Below, piece after piece: positions 1 through 8,070 of a stretch of DNA of 64,000 bases (positions are counted from its first letter, which is position 1; the number at the start of each line of letters is the position of its first letter). The notes under the pieces were generated by a model. The model was not told the origin of the DNA and searched no databases. It saw only the letters and a program-made list of their open reading frames with translations. Made by a program: the position numbers and the translations under genes. Source of the stretch: Ruegeria sediminis (GTDB lineage Bacteria; Pseudomonadota; Alphaproteobacteria; Rhodobacterales; Rhodobacteraceae); assembly GCF_005938215.1 (NCBI RefSeq), contig NZ_VCPD01000001.1:682001-746000 (forward strand), read 5' to 3'.

Positions 1-2102
1 GCGCGGTCATGGAGCGGGTATTGGTGGACCGGCTGGGTCTGGCGACAGGGGACAGGTTTCGGCTGGGTACGCAGGATTTCATTCTGACGGCCATCCTGGC
101 CCATGAACCGGACGGCGCGGCCGACGGGTTCGCCCTTGGCCCCCGCACCCTGGTCATGACCGATGATCTGGCCGCGTCAGGTCTGCTCGCCCCGGGCACG
201 CTGTTCTCGACCAAATACCGCCTGGTTCTGCCTGAGGGCACCGATCTTGCCGCCACGGAACGGCAGGCCCGCGCCGAGTTTCATGGCACCGGAATGCGCT
301 GGACCGACGCGCGCAACGGCGCACCCGGAATTGCCTCGTTCGTGGACCGTCTCGGTGCGTTCCTGATCCTCGTGGGGCTGTCCGGGCTGGCCGTGGGCGG
401 CGTCGGCGTGTCGGCGGCGGTCCGCGCCTATCTGGCGGGCAAGACCGCCACCATCGCCACCTTGCGGACGCTGGGCGCGGATCGCGCCACGATCTTCCAG
501 ACCTATTTCCTGCAGATCGGCGCCCTGTCGGGTCTCGGTATCCTAATCGGCATCTTTCTGGGCGGCGCGGCGCCGCTTCTGCTCGCCCCGCTGATCGAAG
601 CGCGGCTTCCTGTTCCGGCCATTTTCACGTTCTACCCGGCGCCACTGGCCGAGGCTGCGCTGTACGGCGGCCTCACCGCCTTCCTGTTCACGCTCTGGCC
701 GCTGGCCCGAACCGAGGATGTTCGCGCCGCAACGCTGTTCCGTGACGCGCTGTCCTCGACAGGGTATGTCCCGCGGGCACGATACGTGGCCCTCGCCGCC
801 GTTGCCGCCGCCCTGCTTGTCGGGAGCGCGGCATGGCTCAGCGGCTCGTCCTGGTTGACCCTGTGGACGACAGGCGGCATCGGCGGGGCATTGACGATCC
901 TGGCATTGTCCGCGCTTCTGGTCCGGTTCCTTGCCCGCGCGGGGGCATCGCTGTCGCGGGGACGCCCGCCGTTGCGCTGGGCCCTTGCCGCCATTTCCGG
1001 CCCCCGCGAAGGCGCGGCCTCGGTGGTTCTTTCGCTGGGCCTTGGACTTTCGGTGCTCGCCGCGGTGGGCCAGATCGACGGCAACCTGCGCAACGCGATT
1101 TCCGGCAACCTGCCCGACATTGCCCCGTCCTATTTCTTCGTCGACATCCAGAAGGACCAGATGCCCGGGTTTTCCGCCCGGCTGGAGGGCGATCCCGCCG
1201 TCAGCCGCGTGGACAGCGCCCCGATGCTGCGCGGGGTCATCACCCGGATCAACGGCCGTCCCGCAAGGGAGGTCGCCGGCGATCACTGGGTCCTTCAGGG
1301 TGACCGCGGCGTGACCTATTCCGAGGCGCTTCCCGACAAGACTCGCCTGACTGCCGGTTCGTGGTGGCCCGAGGATTATGCCGGCCCGCCCCTGATCAGC
1401 TTCGCCGCGGAAGAGGCCGAGGAGATGGGGCTGAAACTCGGGGACACCCTCACCATCAACGTTCTGGGCCGGGACATCACCGCCGAAATCTCCTCCTTCC
1501 GCGAGGTGGACTTTTCGACTGCAGGCATGGGATTCGTCCTGTCGATGAACCCCGCCGCGCTCGCCGGAGCGCCGCACAGCTTTATCGCCACCGTCTATGC
1601 CGAAGAAGCGGCCGAGGCCGCCATCCTGCGCGATCTGGCCGGATCGTTCCCGAACATCACCGCGATCCGTGTGCGCGACGCAATCGACCGGGTTTCCGGA
1701 GTGCTGGCGGGCCTGGCGGCGGCGACCTCGTACGGCGCCGGGGTTTCGCTTTTGACCGGTTTCCTCGTGCTGATCGGCGCCGCCGCGGCAGGCGAAACCG
1801 CAAGGCAGTACGAGGCCGCAGTCCTCAAGACACTGGGGGCCGAACGCCGCAGAATCCTGTTCAGCTTCGCCCTTCGCGCCGCCCTGCTGGGAGCCGCCGC
1901 CGGCATCGTCGCGCTGGCCGCCGGGCTGCTGGGCGGCTGGGCCGTCGCCACCTACGTCTTCGAGACCGGATTCACGGTCGTCTGGCCGTCGGCGCTTGGC
2001 ATCATTTTCGCCGGCATCGCCGTCACGCTTGCCGCCGGTTTGCTCTTCGCCTGGCGCCCCCTCGCCGTGCGGCCTGCGCGTGTCCTGCGGGCCAGCGACT
2101 AG
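1..2102 (+). CDS. ABC transporter permease, FtsX-like (5' end outside the window)
   Basis: The frame is open to the window edge: codons before the first ATG at 9 are in frame, so the N-terminus is missing. The visible 697 residues show the layout of the large permeases of the YbbP/MacB type: membrane helices around residues 110-310, a soluble extracytoplasmic part around 350-550, then a final helical block at 570-690. The motif RQYEAAVLKTLGA before the last helices is the FtsX coupling-helix type. Such permeases work with a LolD/YbbA-type ATPase, which would lie upstream, to move or extract lipid-like molecules at the inner membrane. The substrate cannot be told from sequence. Confidence 0.85.
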   Translation, partial: AVMERVLVDRLGLATGDRFRLGTQDFILTAILAHEPDGAADGFALGPRTLVMTDDLAASGLLAPGTLFSTKYRLVLPEGTDLAATERQARAEFHGTGMRWTDARNGAPGIASFVDRLGAFLILVGLSGLAVGGVGVSAAVRAYLAGKTATIATLRTLGADRATIFQTYFLQIGALSGLGILIGIFLGGAAPLLLAPLIEARLPVPAIFTFYPAPLAEAALYGGLTAFLFTLWPLARTEDVRAATLFRDALSSTGYVPRARYVALAAVAAALLVGSAAWLSGSSWLTLWTTGGIGGALTILALSALLVRFLARAGASLSRGRPPLRWALAAISGPREGAASVVLSLGLGLSVLAAVGQIDGNLRNAISGNLPDIAPSYFFVDIQKDQMPGFSARLEGDPAVSRVDSAPMLRGVITRINGRPAREVAGDHWVLQGDRGVTYSEALPDKTRLTAGSWWPEDYAGPPLISFAAEEAEEMGLKLGDTLTINVLGRDITAEISSFREVDFSTAGMGFVLSMNPAALAGAPHSFIATVYAEEAAEAAILRDLAGSFPNITAIRVRDAIDRVSGVLAGLAAATSYGAGVSLLTGFLVLIGAAAAGETARQYEAAVLKTLGAERRRILFSFALRAALLGAAAGIVALAAGLLGGWAVATYVFETGFTVVWPSALGIIFAGIAVTLAAGLLFAWRPLAVRPARVLRASD

Positions 2103-2103
2103 A

Positions 2104-2550
2104 TCAGCGGGCGCATTGCACCGGCTGCAGGATCCTCAGAAGATCCGTGTTGTCGCAGACCAGCGCATCCAGCGTGATCTCGTCCAACGAGGCGTAGAAC
2201 GCCTGCGCCGCGTCCTGCAGCGCCAGGCGCAGCCGGCAGGCATCCGTCAGCGGACAGGTATTGTCGGCATCCGCGAAGCACTCGGCGATGGGCAAACCGC
2301 CTTCGACATGCCGGAACACCTCTCCGATCCTGATCCGGTCCGCAGGTCGGGCCAGCGTCATGCCGCCGTTGCGGCCACGCTGCGTGCTCAGGTAGTCAAG
2401 CTGGCTCAACTGGTTGATCACCTGCGCCAAGTGGTTCTCCGAGATGTTGCAGACCTCGGCGATCTCGGCTTTCGTGACCAGGCGGTCCTGATGCGCGGCG
2501 CAGTACATCAGAAGGCGGACGGCGATATTCGTCCTTTTGGTGATGCGCAT
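2104..2550 (-). CDS. Rrf2-family Fe-S transcriptional regulator, NsrR-like
   Basis: A 148-residue winged-helix regulator. Start MRITKRT is chosen at 2550 because GGAGG precedes it (about 2557-2561) and it matches the family N-terminus; the frame extends 14 codons further without a better start. Cysteines at 91, 99 and 105 form the cluster-ligand motif of Rrf2 sensors, and the segment INQLS...RGRNGG is typical of NsrR, the nitric-oxide sensor. The cysteine spacing (7 and 5 residues between) also equals that of the iron regulator RirA, so NsrR is favoured on the helix sequence but not certain. It is divergent from a gamma-glutamylcyclotransferase-like gene; the spacer holds an FNR-type box. It starts converging on the permease end with one base between. 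Confidence 0.8.
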   Translation of the reverse strand: MRITKRTNIAVRLLMYCAAHQDRLVTKAEIAEVCNISENHLAQVINQLSQLDYLSTQRGRNGGMTLARPADRIRIGEVFRHVEGGLPIAECFADADNTCPLTDACRLRLALQDAAQAFYASLDEITLDALVCDNTDLLRILQPVQCAR

Positions 2551-2608
2551 GGGCGTCCTCCACGGGTTTCGCGATGAAACCTTATTGCACAAGGTTCAAA
2601 AAGGCTGT

Positions 2609-2622
2609 TTGACATACATCAA
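2609..2622. promoter_or_regulatory. FNR/CRP-type box (TTGAC-N4-ATCAA)
   Basis: The sequence TTGACATACATCAA matches the FNR/FnrL/Dnr consensus TTGAT-N4-ATCAA at 9 of 10 positions. It lies between the NsrR-like gene (start 2550, minus) and the gene starting at 2647. Read on the minus strand, an A/T-rich GCAATAAGG follows at a spacing that would place the box near -41 of the regulator gene, a class II activator position. Site identity is read directly; the regulator and direction are inferred. Confidence 0.6.
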
Positions 2623-2646
2623 TTGCAGCAAGAACGGCGCGACCTG

Positions 2647-3216
2647 ATGGCGGATCCCTATTTCTTCGGCTACGGCAGCTTGGTGAACCTGGCCACGCAC
2701 GACTTTCCCGATCCGCGCCCGGCCAGCCTGAAGGGATGGCGCCGCGCCTGGAGGCACACCGACCTGAGACCGGTGGCCTTCCTGACGGCCATTCCCGACC
2801 CGGACAGCGAAATCGAGGGCATGATCGCGCATGTGCCCAAAAACGACTGGGCCGCGCTTGACGAGCGTGAATGGGCCTACGACCGGATACCTGCAACTCA
2901 CGCAGTGACCCATCCGCTGACACATGAGGTCGAAATCGCCGTCTATGCCGTCCCGGAACACCGCCACAACAACCCCACCAACAGCTTTCCGATCCTGCTG
3001 AGCTACATAGACGTGGTGATACAAGGCTACCTGCGCGCCTTCGGCACTGACGGCGTCGATCGGTTCTTCGCCACAACCGACGGATGGGACGCGCCGATCC
3101 TGAACGACCGCGCCGAACCGCGCTATCCGCGGTACCAGCAGCTCAGGCCCGAGGAAACGGCCCTCGTCGATGAGCGCCTGGCTGGCATCGCCGCCAGGAT
3201 CATCGAAACCGCTTGA
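2647..3216 (+). CDS. gamma-glutamylcyclotransferase-like (GGCT/AIG2 fold) protein
   Basis: A 189-residue protein that opens with YFFGYGSLVN, the substrate-binding YGSL motif of the gamma-glutamylcyclotransferase fold, followed by the family pattern of hydrophobic strands (EIEGMIAHV, WDALDERE-like WAALDERE). Family members release 5-oxoproline from gamma-glutamyl amines or peptides, but this branch is poorly characterised, so the substrate is unknown. The ATG at 2647 is preferred; an in-frame TTG at 2623 would add eight residues and overlap the FNR-type box region. It is divergent from the NsrR-like regulator and may share its control. Confidence 0.7.
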   Translation: MADPYFFGYGSLVNLATHDFPDPRPASLKGWRRAWRHTDLRPVAFLTAIPDPDSEIEGMIAHVPKNDWAALDEREWAYDRIPATHAVTHPLTHEVEIAVYAVPEHRHNNPTNSFPILLSYIDVVIQGYLRAFGTDGVDRFFATTDGWDAPILNDRAEPRYPRYQQLRPEETALVDERLAGIAARIIETA

Positions 3217-3240
3217 GAAAACGGCGCCAAACCGGCGCGT

Positions 3241-3268
3241 CAGGTCATCCGCGTGCGCGGATGACCTG
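3241..3268 (-). terminator. hairpin overlapping the gltX stop codon
   Basis: A perfect 13-bp inverted repeat, CAGGTCATCCGCG / CGCGGATGACCTG, separated by two bases. The stop codon of gltX (3245-3247) sits in one arm, so the last codons of the gene build half of the stem. No T tract follows, so it may end transcription weakly or protect the 3' end of the mRNA. It also lies 25 bases after the end of the converging gene. Confidence 0.5.
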
Positions 3269-4570
3269 CAAGAGCGGCAGCAGGGCCGCCATCTCGGGGC
3301 CTCGTTCCATGCCGGTCAGGGCCTTGCGCAGGGGCATGAACAAGCCCTTGCCCTTGCGACCCGTCGCCTCTTTCACCGCGGCGGTCCACGCGCCCCAGGT
3401 CTCGCCGTCGAACGGTCCCTCGGGCAGAAGTTTCATTGCCTGCGCAATGAACTCGCGATCTTCGTCGTCGATCAGCGGCTCCGCGCCGTCGCGGCACAGT
3501 TCCCACCAGCCTTTCAGGTCGTTCAGCGTGGTGATGTTCTCGCGGGCCATCTGCCAGAACGGCTCTGCAAGTTCACCGGGAACGCCCGCTTCCTTGACTG
3601 CGTCGGCCACGTCCGCCAGCGGCAGCGCCTGCAAGTGCCTGGCCGTCAGAGGAAACAGGTCCTGCACGTCGAATTTGGTCGGCGCCGCGCCGAACCGCGA
3701 AACGTCGAACCCGTCGATCAGTTCCGCCATGTCCGAGCGCAATTCGACCGGATCCGACGACCCCAGCCGGGCCATCAGGCTGAGCAGCGCCATGGGCTGA
3801 ACCCCCTGCTCGCGCAGGTCGCGCAGGGCCAGAGTGCCGAGGCGTTTCGACAGCGCCTCGCCCTGCGGGCCGGTCAGCAGCGAGTGATGGGCAAAGCTGG
3901 GTGCCGTGCCGCCCAGCGCCTCGATGATCTGGATCTGGGTCGCGGTGTTGGTCACGTGGTCCGCGCCGCGCACGATATGGGTCACGCCCATCTCGGTGTC
4001 GTCCACGACCGAGGCCAGCGTGTAGAGAACCTGCCCATCCGCCTTGATCAGCACCGGGTCCGAAACCGAAGCGGCGTCGATCGAGATTTCGCCCAGAATG
4101 CCGTCGGTCCACTCGATCCGCTCCTGGTCCAGCTTGAACCGCCAAACGCCGTTTCCGCGCTCGGCGCGCAGCGCCTCTTTCTCGGCCTCGGACAGGTTCA
4201 GGGCGGCACGGTCGTAGACCGGTGGTTTGCCCATGTTGAGCTGTTTCTTGCGCTTGAGGTCCAGTTCGGTCGGTGTTTCGAAGGCTTCGTAGAAGCGACC
4301 CATCCCGCGCAGCTTGTCCGCCGCCTCGGCATAGCGGTCCAGCCGCTCGGACTGGCGCTCAACCCGGTCCCAATGCAGGCCCAGCCACTCCAGATCCTGC
4401 TTGATGGCGTCGACATACTCCTCCTTCGACCGCTCCGGATCGGTGTCGTCGATCCGCAGGATGAAGGTTCCGCCAGCCTTGCGGGCAATGAGATAGTTCA
4501 TCAGCGCGGTGCGCAGGTTGCCCACGTGAATGTAACCGGTGGGCGACGGGGCAAAACGGGTGGTGGTCAT
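3245..4570 (-). CDS. gltX: glutamate--tRNA ligase (second-type GluRS)
   Basis: A class I aminoacyl-tRNA synthetase of 441 residues that charges glutamate onto tRNA. The HIGH-type signature is near the N-terminus (APSPTGYIHVGN, with HVGN) and the KMSKS-type loop reads ALSKRLG, so the SKR core is present but the usual first lysine is replaced by alanine. At 441 residues it is shorter than the main bacterial enzyme (about 470) and resembles the second GluRS paralogue common in alphaproteobacteria. These bacteria often split tRNA-Glu and tRNA-Gln charging between two paralogues with GatCAB correction; whether that holds here needs the rest of the genome. It stands alone, about 110 bases after a DUF1801 gene. 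Confidence 0.93.
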   Translation of the reverse strand: MTTTRFAPSPTGYIHVGNLRTALMNYLIARKAGGTFILRIDDTDPERSKEEYVDAIKQDLEWLGLHWDRVERQSERLDRYAEAADKLRGMGRFYEAFETPTELDLKRKKQLNMGKPPVYDRAALNLSEAEKEALRAERGNGVWRFKLDQERIEWTDGILGEISIDAASVSDPVLIKADGQVLYTLASVVDDTEMGVTHIVRGADHVTNTATQIQIIEALGGTAPSFAHHSLLTGPQGEALSKRLGTLALRDLREQGVQPMALLSLMARLGSSDPVELRSDMAELIDGFDVSRFGAAPTKFDVQDLFPLTARHLQALPLADVADAVKEAGVPGELAEPFWQMARENITTLNDLKGWWELCRDGAEPLIDDEDREFIAQAMKLLPEGPFDGETWGAWTAAVKEATGRKGKGLFMPLRKALTGMERGPEMAALLPLLQVIRARG

Positions 4571-4678
4571 GGAAGTCTCCTGTTGCCGCGGCTCTTGTCA
4601 CATGGGGGGGCTTTTGTCCAGCGGGGCGGATGCGCTGGACGGGCTGCGCGGCTGGGGCGTTCCGGAATGTGTCGGCGG

Positions 4679-5113
4679 TCAGGTCGGTTGCACAGGCCAG
4701 TGGCGTTCAAGGTCCTTCAAACCCGCGACGATCAGTTCAGCCAGAACGTCGAGATCGATATCGGCAAGCTTGTTCACGTAGAGGCAGGACTTGCCCAGTT
4801 TGTGCTTGCCGAGGCGGGCAAGGATGTCCTCGAAATCGGCGTAACCGGGCATGATGTATATCGAATGTGCCGCCTTGCGCGGGGAAAAACCGGTTGCAAG
4901 GAAATCGCCCTCGCGGCCCGACTTGTAACGGTAGTGGTACGTGCCGTAGCCGACGATCGCCTCGCCCCACATGACCGGATTGAATCCAGTGACTTGGCGG
5001 AACAACGCATCCAGCTTGCGCGCGTCCTCGGCCTTGCCCGCAGGTTCGACCGCCGCCAGAAAGAAGTGCACGTCGGCGCCGGTCGGCACGGTCTTGTTAC
5101 CTGAATTCGCCAT
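4679..5113 (-). CDS. DUF1801 domain protein
   Basis: A 144-residue cytoplasmic protein with the DUF1801/YdhG-like pattern: MWGEAIVGYGTYHYRYKSG, then an SIYIMPG segment and a C-terminal LGKSCLYVNKLADID segment. The fold belongs to the YdhG/SCP-like small proteins of unknown biochemical role. The ATG at 5113 is the only good start. No operon partner is evident: 96 bases separate it from the end of the FAD-enzyme gene on the same strand and about 108 from gltX. Confidence 0.7.
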   Translation of the reverse strand: MANSGNKTVPTGADVHFFLAAVEPAGKAEDARKLDALFRQVTGFNPVMWGEAIVGYGTYHYRYKSGREGDFLATGFSPRKAAHSIYIMPGYADFEDILARLGKHKLGKSCLYVNKLADIDLDVLAELIVAGLKDLERHWPVQPT

Positions 5114-5209
5114 GTCCGCATCCTAGCAGCTTGCCTTTTGCCGCATCCAGTTCTTTCAGCGACGCCAGCGTCGGGCACCGGCGTTCCGCGGCCCCCATGA
5201 CAACCGGCG

Positions 5210-6541
5210 TCAATAACCGGGATCGGGACGAACGCGCGAGCCGTCCGTGAACCGCGACAACCGGAATGCGGCCGGGTCGACACATGGGGCATGACCGGTC
5301 ACGAGATCGGCCACCAGCCGTCCTGCACCGGGCCCGATGCCGAAACCATGCCCCGAAAACCCGGTGGCGATGTACATGCCGGGCAGATCCTCCACGGAAG
5401 AAATCACCGGAATTGCATCGGGCGTCACATCGATCATCCCCGCCCAGCTTTGCACGATCTCTGCCGCGCCGAGGACGGGAAAGGCCCGCCTGGCGTCAGC
5501 CCAGGACCTGCGCAGAACCCTGGCGCAAGGCTCCGGATCCAAGGTGCGGCACAGTTCGAACGGCGTGACATCCGTCGGCTGCCAGCGCCGGTTCTGCCGC
5601 ATCTCTTCGATCCATCGCCGGGACAGGCGGAACCTGAGCGACCTCCAGTCCTGTGCCAGCGCCGGCAGAAACTCCCGGGCAAGTCGAAAGCTGTCTGGAA
5701 CGATATCGACCGTATTCTGGTGACCAGAGGCCACCACATATCCACCATCCGCCCGTTTGCGGATCGCGAAATCATCTGACCACAGAGCGGCCTCGGGGCC
5801 GCCCTCGACCGGCGAAGTCCTCAGCACCGTGTTCAATACCTTGAGCTGCGGCAGGTGAATTCCCGCATTGTCCGCAAACAGGCGGGACCACGCCCCGCCG
5901 GCCAACACGACCTGGCTGCAGGCGACGCGGCCCCGCTCGGTCATGACCCCGGCGATGCGCCCGGCCTGGGTCTCGACGCTGCGCACGGCGCAATTCGTCA
6001 TGACGACCGCCCCACGGTCCCGCGCGCCCTCGGCGATCGCGGGCGCTGCCCATTGAGGTTCTGCGCGGCCGTCGAGCGGAGTGTGCAAGGCCGAGGTCAG
6101 GTCCAACACTTGGCCGGCCAGCAAGGTGTCGAGTTCGGGACCGAACACCATGCGCGCGCCGGTCTGGCGTCCATCCAGGTTTTCCAACCACCGCTCGAGG
6201 TTCCGATGCGAGCGCCTGCCCGATGCGGCAAAGACGATGCCTGACTGGACGTAGCCAGTCTTACGTCCGAGGCGGGCCTCCAGACCCTGCCAGATGCGGA
6301 TCGATTCCAGCATCAGGGGAATTTCTCGGGGGTCGCGCATACCCAGCCGCACCCAGCCCCAGTTGCGCGAACTTTGTTCGGCCCCGATCTGCCCTTTTTC
6401 GCAGAGCAGAACCGACACGCCGCGCTCGGCAAGTTCCAGGGCCGACGCGGCACCGATGATACCGCCTCCGACAATCACGACATCGATGTTCTTGGGCAGA
6501 GACAAATCCGACTCGACCGGATTTGGCTTTGGACCTGGCAT
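5210..6541 (-). CDS. FAD-dependent oxidoreductase (D-amino-acid oxidase/DadA superfamily)
   Basis: A 443-residue flavoenzyme. The dinucleotide-binding motif VVIVGGGIIGAASALELAE starts at about residue 20 and is followed by LLCEK, the ribose-binding acidic end of the second strand. The C-terminal motif GFSGHGFGIGPGAGRLVADL is the second FAD contact typical of the DAO family. Such enzymes oxidise amines or amino acids (sarcosine, glycine, D-amino acids, opines). There is no neighbour that tells the substrate. It may take electrons to oxygen or to the respiratory chain; neither is shown by the sequence. Confidence 0.85.
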   Translation of the reverse strand: MPGPKPNPVESDLSLPKNIDVVIVGGGIIGAASALELAERGVSVLLCEKGQIGAEQSSRNWGWVRLGMRDPREIPLMLESIRIWQGLEARLGRKTGYVQSGIVFAASGRRSHRNLERWLENLDGRQTGARMVFGPELDTLLAGQVLDLTSALHTPLDGRAEPQWAAPAIAEGARDRGAVVMTNCAVRSVETQAGRIAGVMTERGRVACSQVVLAGGAWSRLFADNAGIHLPQLKVLNTVLRTSPVEGGPEAALWSDDFAIRKRADGGYVVASGHQNTVDIVPDSFRLAREFLPALAQDWRSLRFRLSRRWIEEMRQNRRWQPTDVTPFELCRTLDPEPCARVLRRSWADARRAFPVLGAAEIVQSWAGMIDVTPDAIPVISSVEDLPGMYIATGFSGHGFGIGPGAGRLVADLVTGHAPCVDPAAFRLSRFTDGSRVRPDPGY

Positions 6542-6697
6542 GAATTTCCCGCCGCACTTCTTCCAATTGGTGGAAGTGTTGTCTTCAAAACAGTCCGATG
6601 GAAAGGTGATAGCGGTCCCTGCGTTCAGACTGCCACCGACTGTGGCAGCACGGTCATCCCCGGATAGCCCGAAGGCGTGAACGGAAACACGGAAACG

Positions 6698-6713
6698 GGC
6701 CGCCGTGGCGGCC
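6698..6713 (-). terminator. GC-rich hairpin downstream of the small gene ending at 6749
   Basis: GGCCGCC and GGCGGCC form a perfect 7-bp stem around a two-base loop in the spacer between the small hypothetical gene and the FAD-enzyme gene. On the minus strand a moderately T-rich run (CGTTTCCGTGTTTCC) follows. A weak intrinsic terminator is possible; the T tract is poor. The rest of the 6542-6748 spacer shows no gene or other clear signal. Confidence 0.35.
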
Positions 6714-6748
6714 GGATTGCCGGCAGAAACCCGTCAAGTCGGGCAGAA

Positions 6749-7039
6749 TTACAGCCGCAGCGAAAGCGCCTGCCACTTGTGGCGCAGAACCTCGGAAATC
6801 GCCGTGGCGATGCCCGGTTCTCCGACGGTTTCGGATACCGGCTCTGGTTCCTCGTCATCCGAAACCGGCGCATCCATCAGAAAAGATGGCGCGGGCTCTT
6901 CCTCCGATTCGCCGGGTTCGCCGCCCAAGATTGCCGAGATCGCGTTGTCTACCGCTTGCTCATCCAACTCGTGACCGGGCGATTCCATCGCCTTGTACCT
7001 GGGCGGCGCGTGAAGAGGTTTATCGTAACTATTCAACAT
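6749..7039 (-). CDS. small acidic hypothetical protein
   Basis: I do not recognise the family. From the ATG at 7039 the product is 96 residues, acidic in the middle (GESEEEPAPS, SDDEEPEPVSE), with no membrane segment or signal peptide. A short helix-like motif, AISAILGGE (with a second AISEVL near the C-terminus), recurs in the next gene upstream as AIRAVLDGE. Both proteins also begin with NS-[YD]-[DE]-KP, so they seem to share an N-terminal module. Whether the gene starts at 7039 or at an upstream codon (to 7102) is unclear because no strong ribosome site is visible. About 290 bases without a gene separate it from the related gene. Confidence 0.5.
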   Translation of the reverse strand: MLNSYDKPLHAPPRYKAMESPGHELDEQAVDNAISAILGGEPGESEEEPAPSFLMDAPVSDDEEPEPVSETVGEPGIATAISEVLRHKWQALSLRL

Positions 7040-7330
7040 CTTAACACCAATACCATGTTCCCCACGACCTGTGCCGACCGGCGCACCGGACCGCAAGGCC
7101 AACCTATTCGAAGGATACTTACCGTGGCTGCGACTTCTCTGGCCGCGCGCCTTATTCCCGCCTCAATTGCGACAATATTGGAACTCAATTAAGGCAAAAA
7201 TGTGGCAGATCACCTGTTCGCCCGCAATTTGGCGATGGACACGCGGCCGTTAAGCCACTGAAAACGGACACTAACCCGTGTGTGAGTTGCAAGGATTGCC
7301 GGATTAAGGGTCGCCTGCAGGTCGGCGGTT

Positions 7331-7942
7331 TCAGTCCGCGCGCCCGCGCTTGTCCTGCGCGAGACGTTCAAACGGATCTTCGCGCATCTTCTCGGGGAGT
7401 TCGCCGGAAGGGCCATAGTCGGGCAGATGAATGCCTTGGGTCCAGCGTTCCGGAATGCGGACGAAAACTGAATTGGCCGCCCCCCCCAGACGCAGGAATT
7501 TCCGCCGCAGCTTGGCGGCAAGTTCCGGTCTGCGGTTTTCCAGCCATTCCATCGCCCGCTCGGACAGCTCCGCGGAACGGTCGTGGCCGAGCGTCAGGTA
7601 ACTTACAATCAGCGCAATGGCGATCAGAAGTGCGAGCGTTGGCAACAGCCACGGCCTGAAAACCATGATCAAGACGACTGCCGCAAAGAAGAGCTGCCTC
7701 CGTGTCGGCCTGAACTGCGTGGCCCTTGCCGCCAATCGGCGGACAGTCGTGCGCGCCTCGCCTTGCCTGCGCTTGGTATTGGTTGGATCGACCGCTTCGC
7801 CCGCATCGATCGGCTGGTTCAATTCGCCGTCCAAGACCGCCCGGATCGCGGCCTCTATGCAGCCATCGTCCGAAGCACAATCCGGATGGTTCGGCGTATC
7901 GCCTGCCGATCCAGCCGTGCGAGGTTTTTCGTCGCTGTTCAT
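7331..7942 (-). CDS. hypothetical membrane-anchored protein, related at its N-terminus to the 6749-7039 product
   Basis: Family not recognised. From ATG 7942 the product is 203 residues: an acidic N-terminus carrying AIRAVLDGE, a basic linker (RRLAARATQFRPTRR), two closely spaced hydrophobic helices around residues 78-115, and a basic C-terminal half rich in Arg/Leu (RPELAAKLRRKFLRL). The likely topology is a helical hairpin in the inner membrane with both soluble parts in the cytoplasm. In-frame codons run upstream to 8011, but the MNSDEKP start aligns with MLNSYDKP of the neighbour. It lies between nadE (8071) and its paralogue. Confidence 0.5.
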   Translation of the reverse strand: MNSDEKPRTAGSAGDTPNHPDCASDDGCIEAAIRAVLDGELNQPIDAGEAVDPTNTKRRQGEARTTVRRLAARATQFRPTRRQLFFAAVVLIMVFRPWLLPTLALLIAIALIVSYLTLGHDRSAELSERAMEWLENRRPELAAKLRRKFLRLGGAANSVFVRIPERWTQGIHLPDYGPSGELPEKMREDPFERLAQDKRGRAD

Positions 7943-8070
7943 GACCGCTACCCGCTGACCGTCTTGCGCGGACCGCCCGGCCTGACGCATCCTTGGGCCA
8001 TCCGCCTTCAACCGGTCATTTTCGCGTTTTCTGTGGCGAAAATACGGCAGCTATTGCGGTTCGCTCCCGG

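Noticed and set aside
543..1577. Long open frame antisense to the FtsX-like permease
   Set aside because: It is Arg/Gly/Gln-rich, has no family resemblance and lies wholly opposite a clear gene; such frames are common in high-G+C DNA.
3170..5104. 644-codon open frame on the plus strand across gltX and the DUF1801 gene
   Set aside because: It covers two recognised minus-strand genes and codes for low-complexity His/Gln/Arg-rich sequence.
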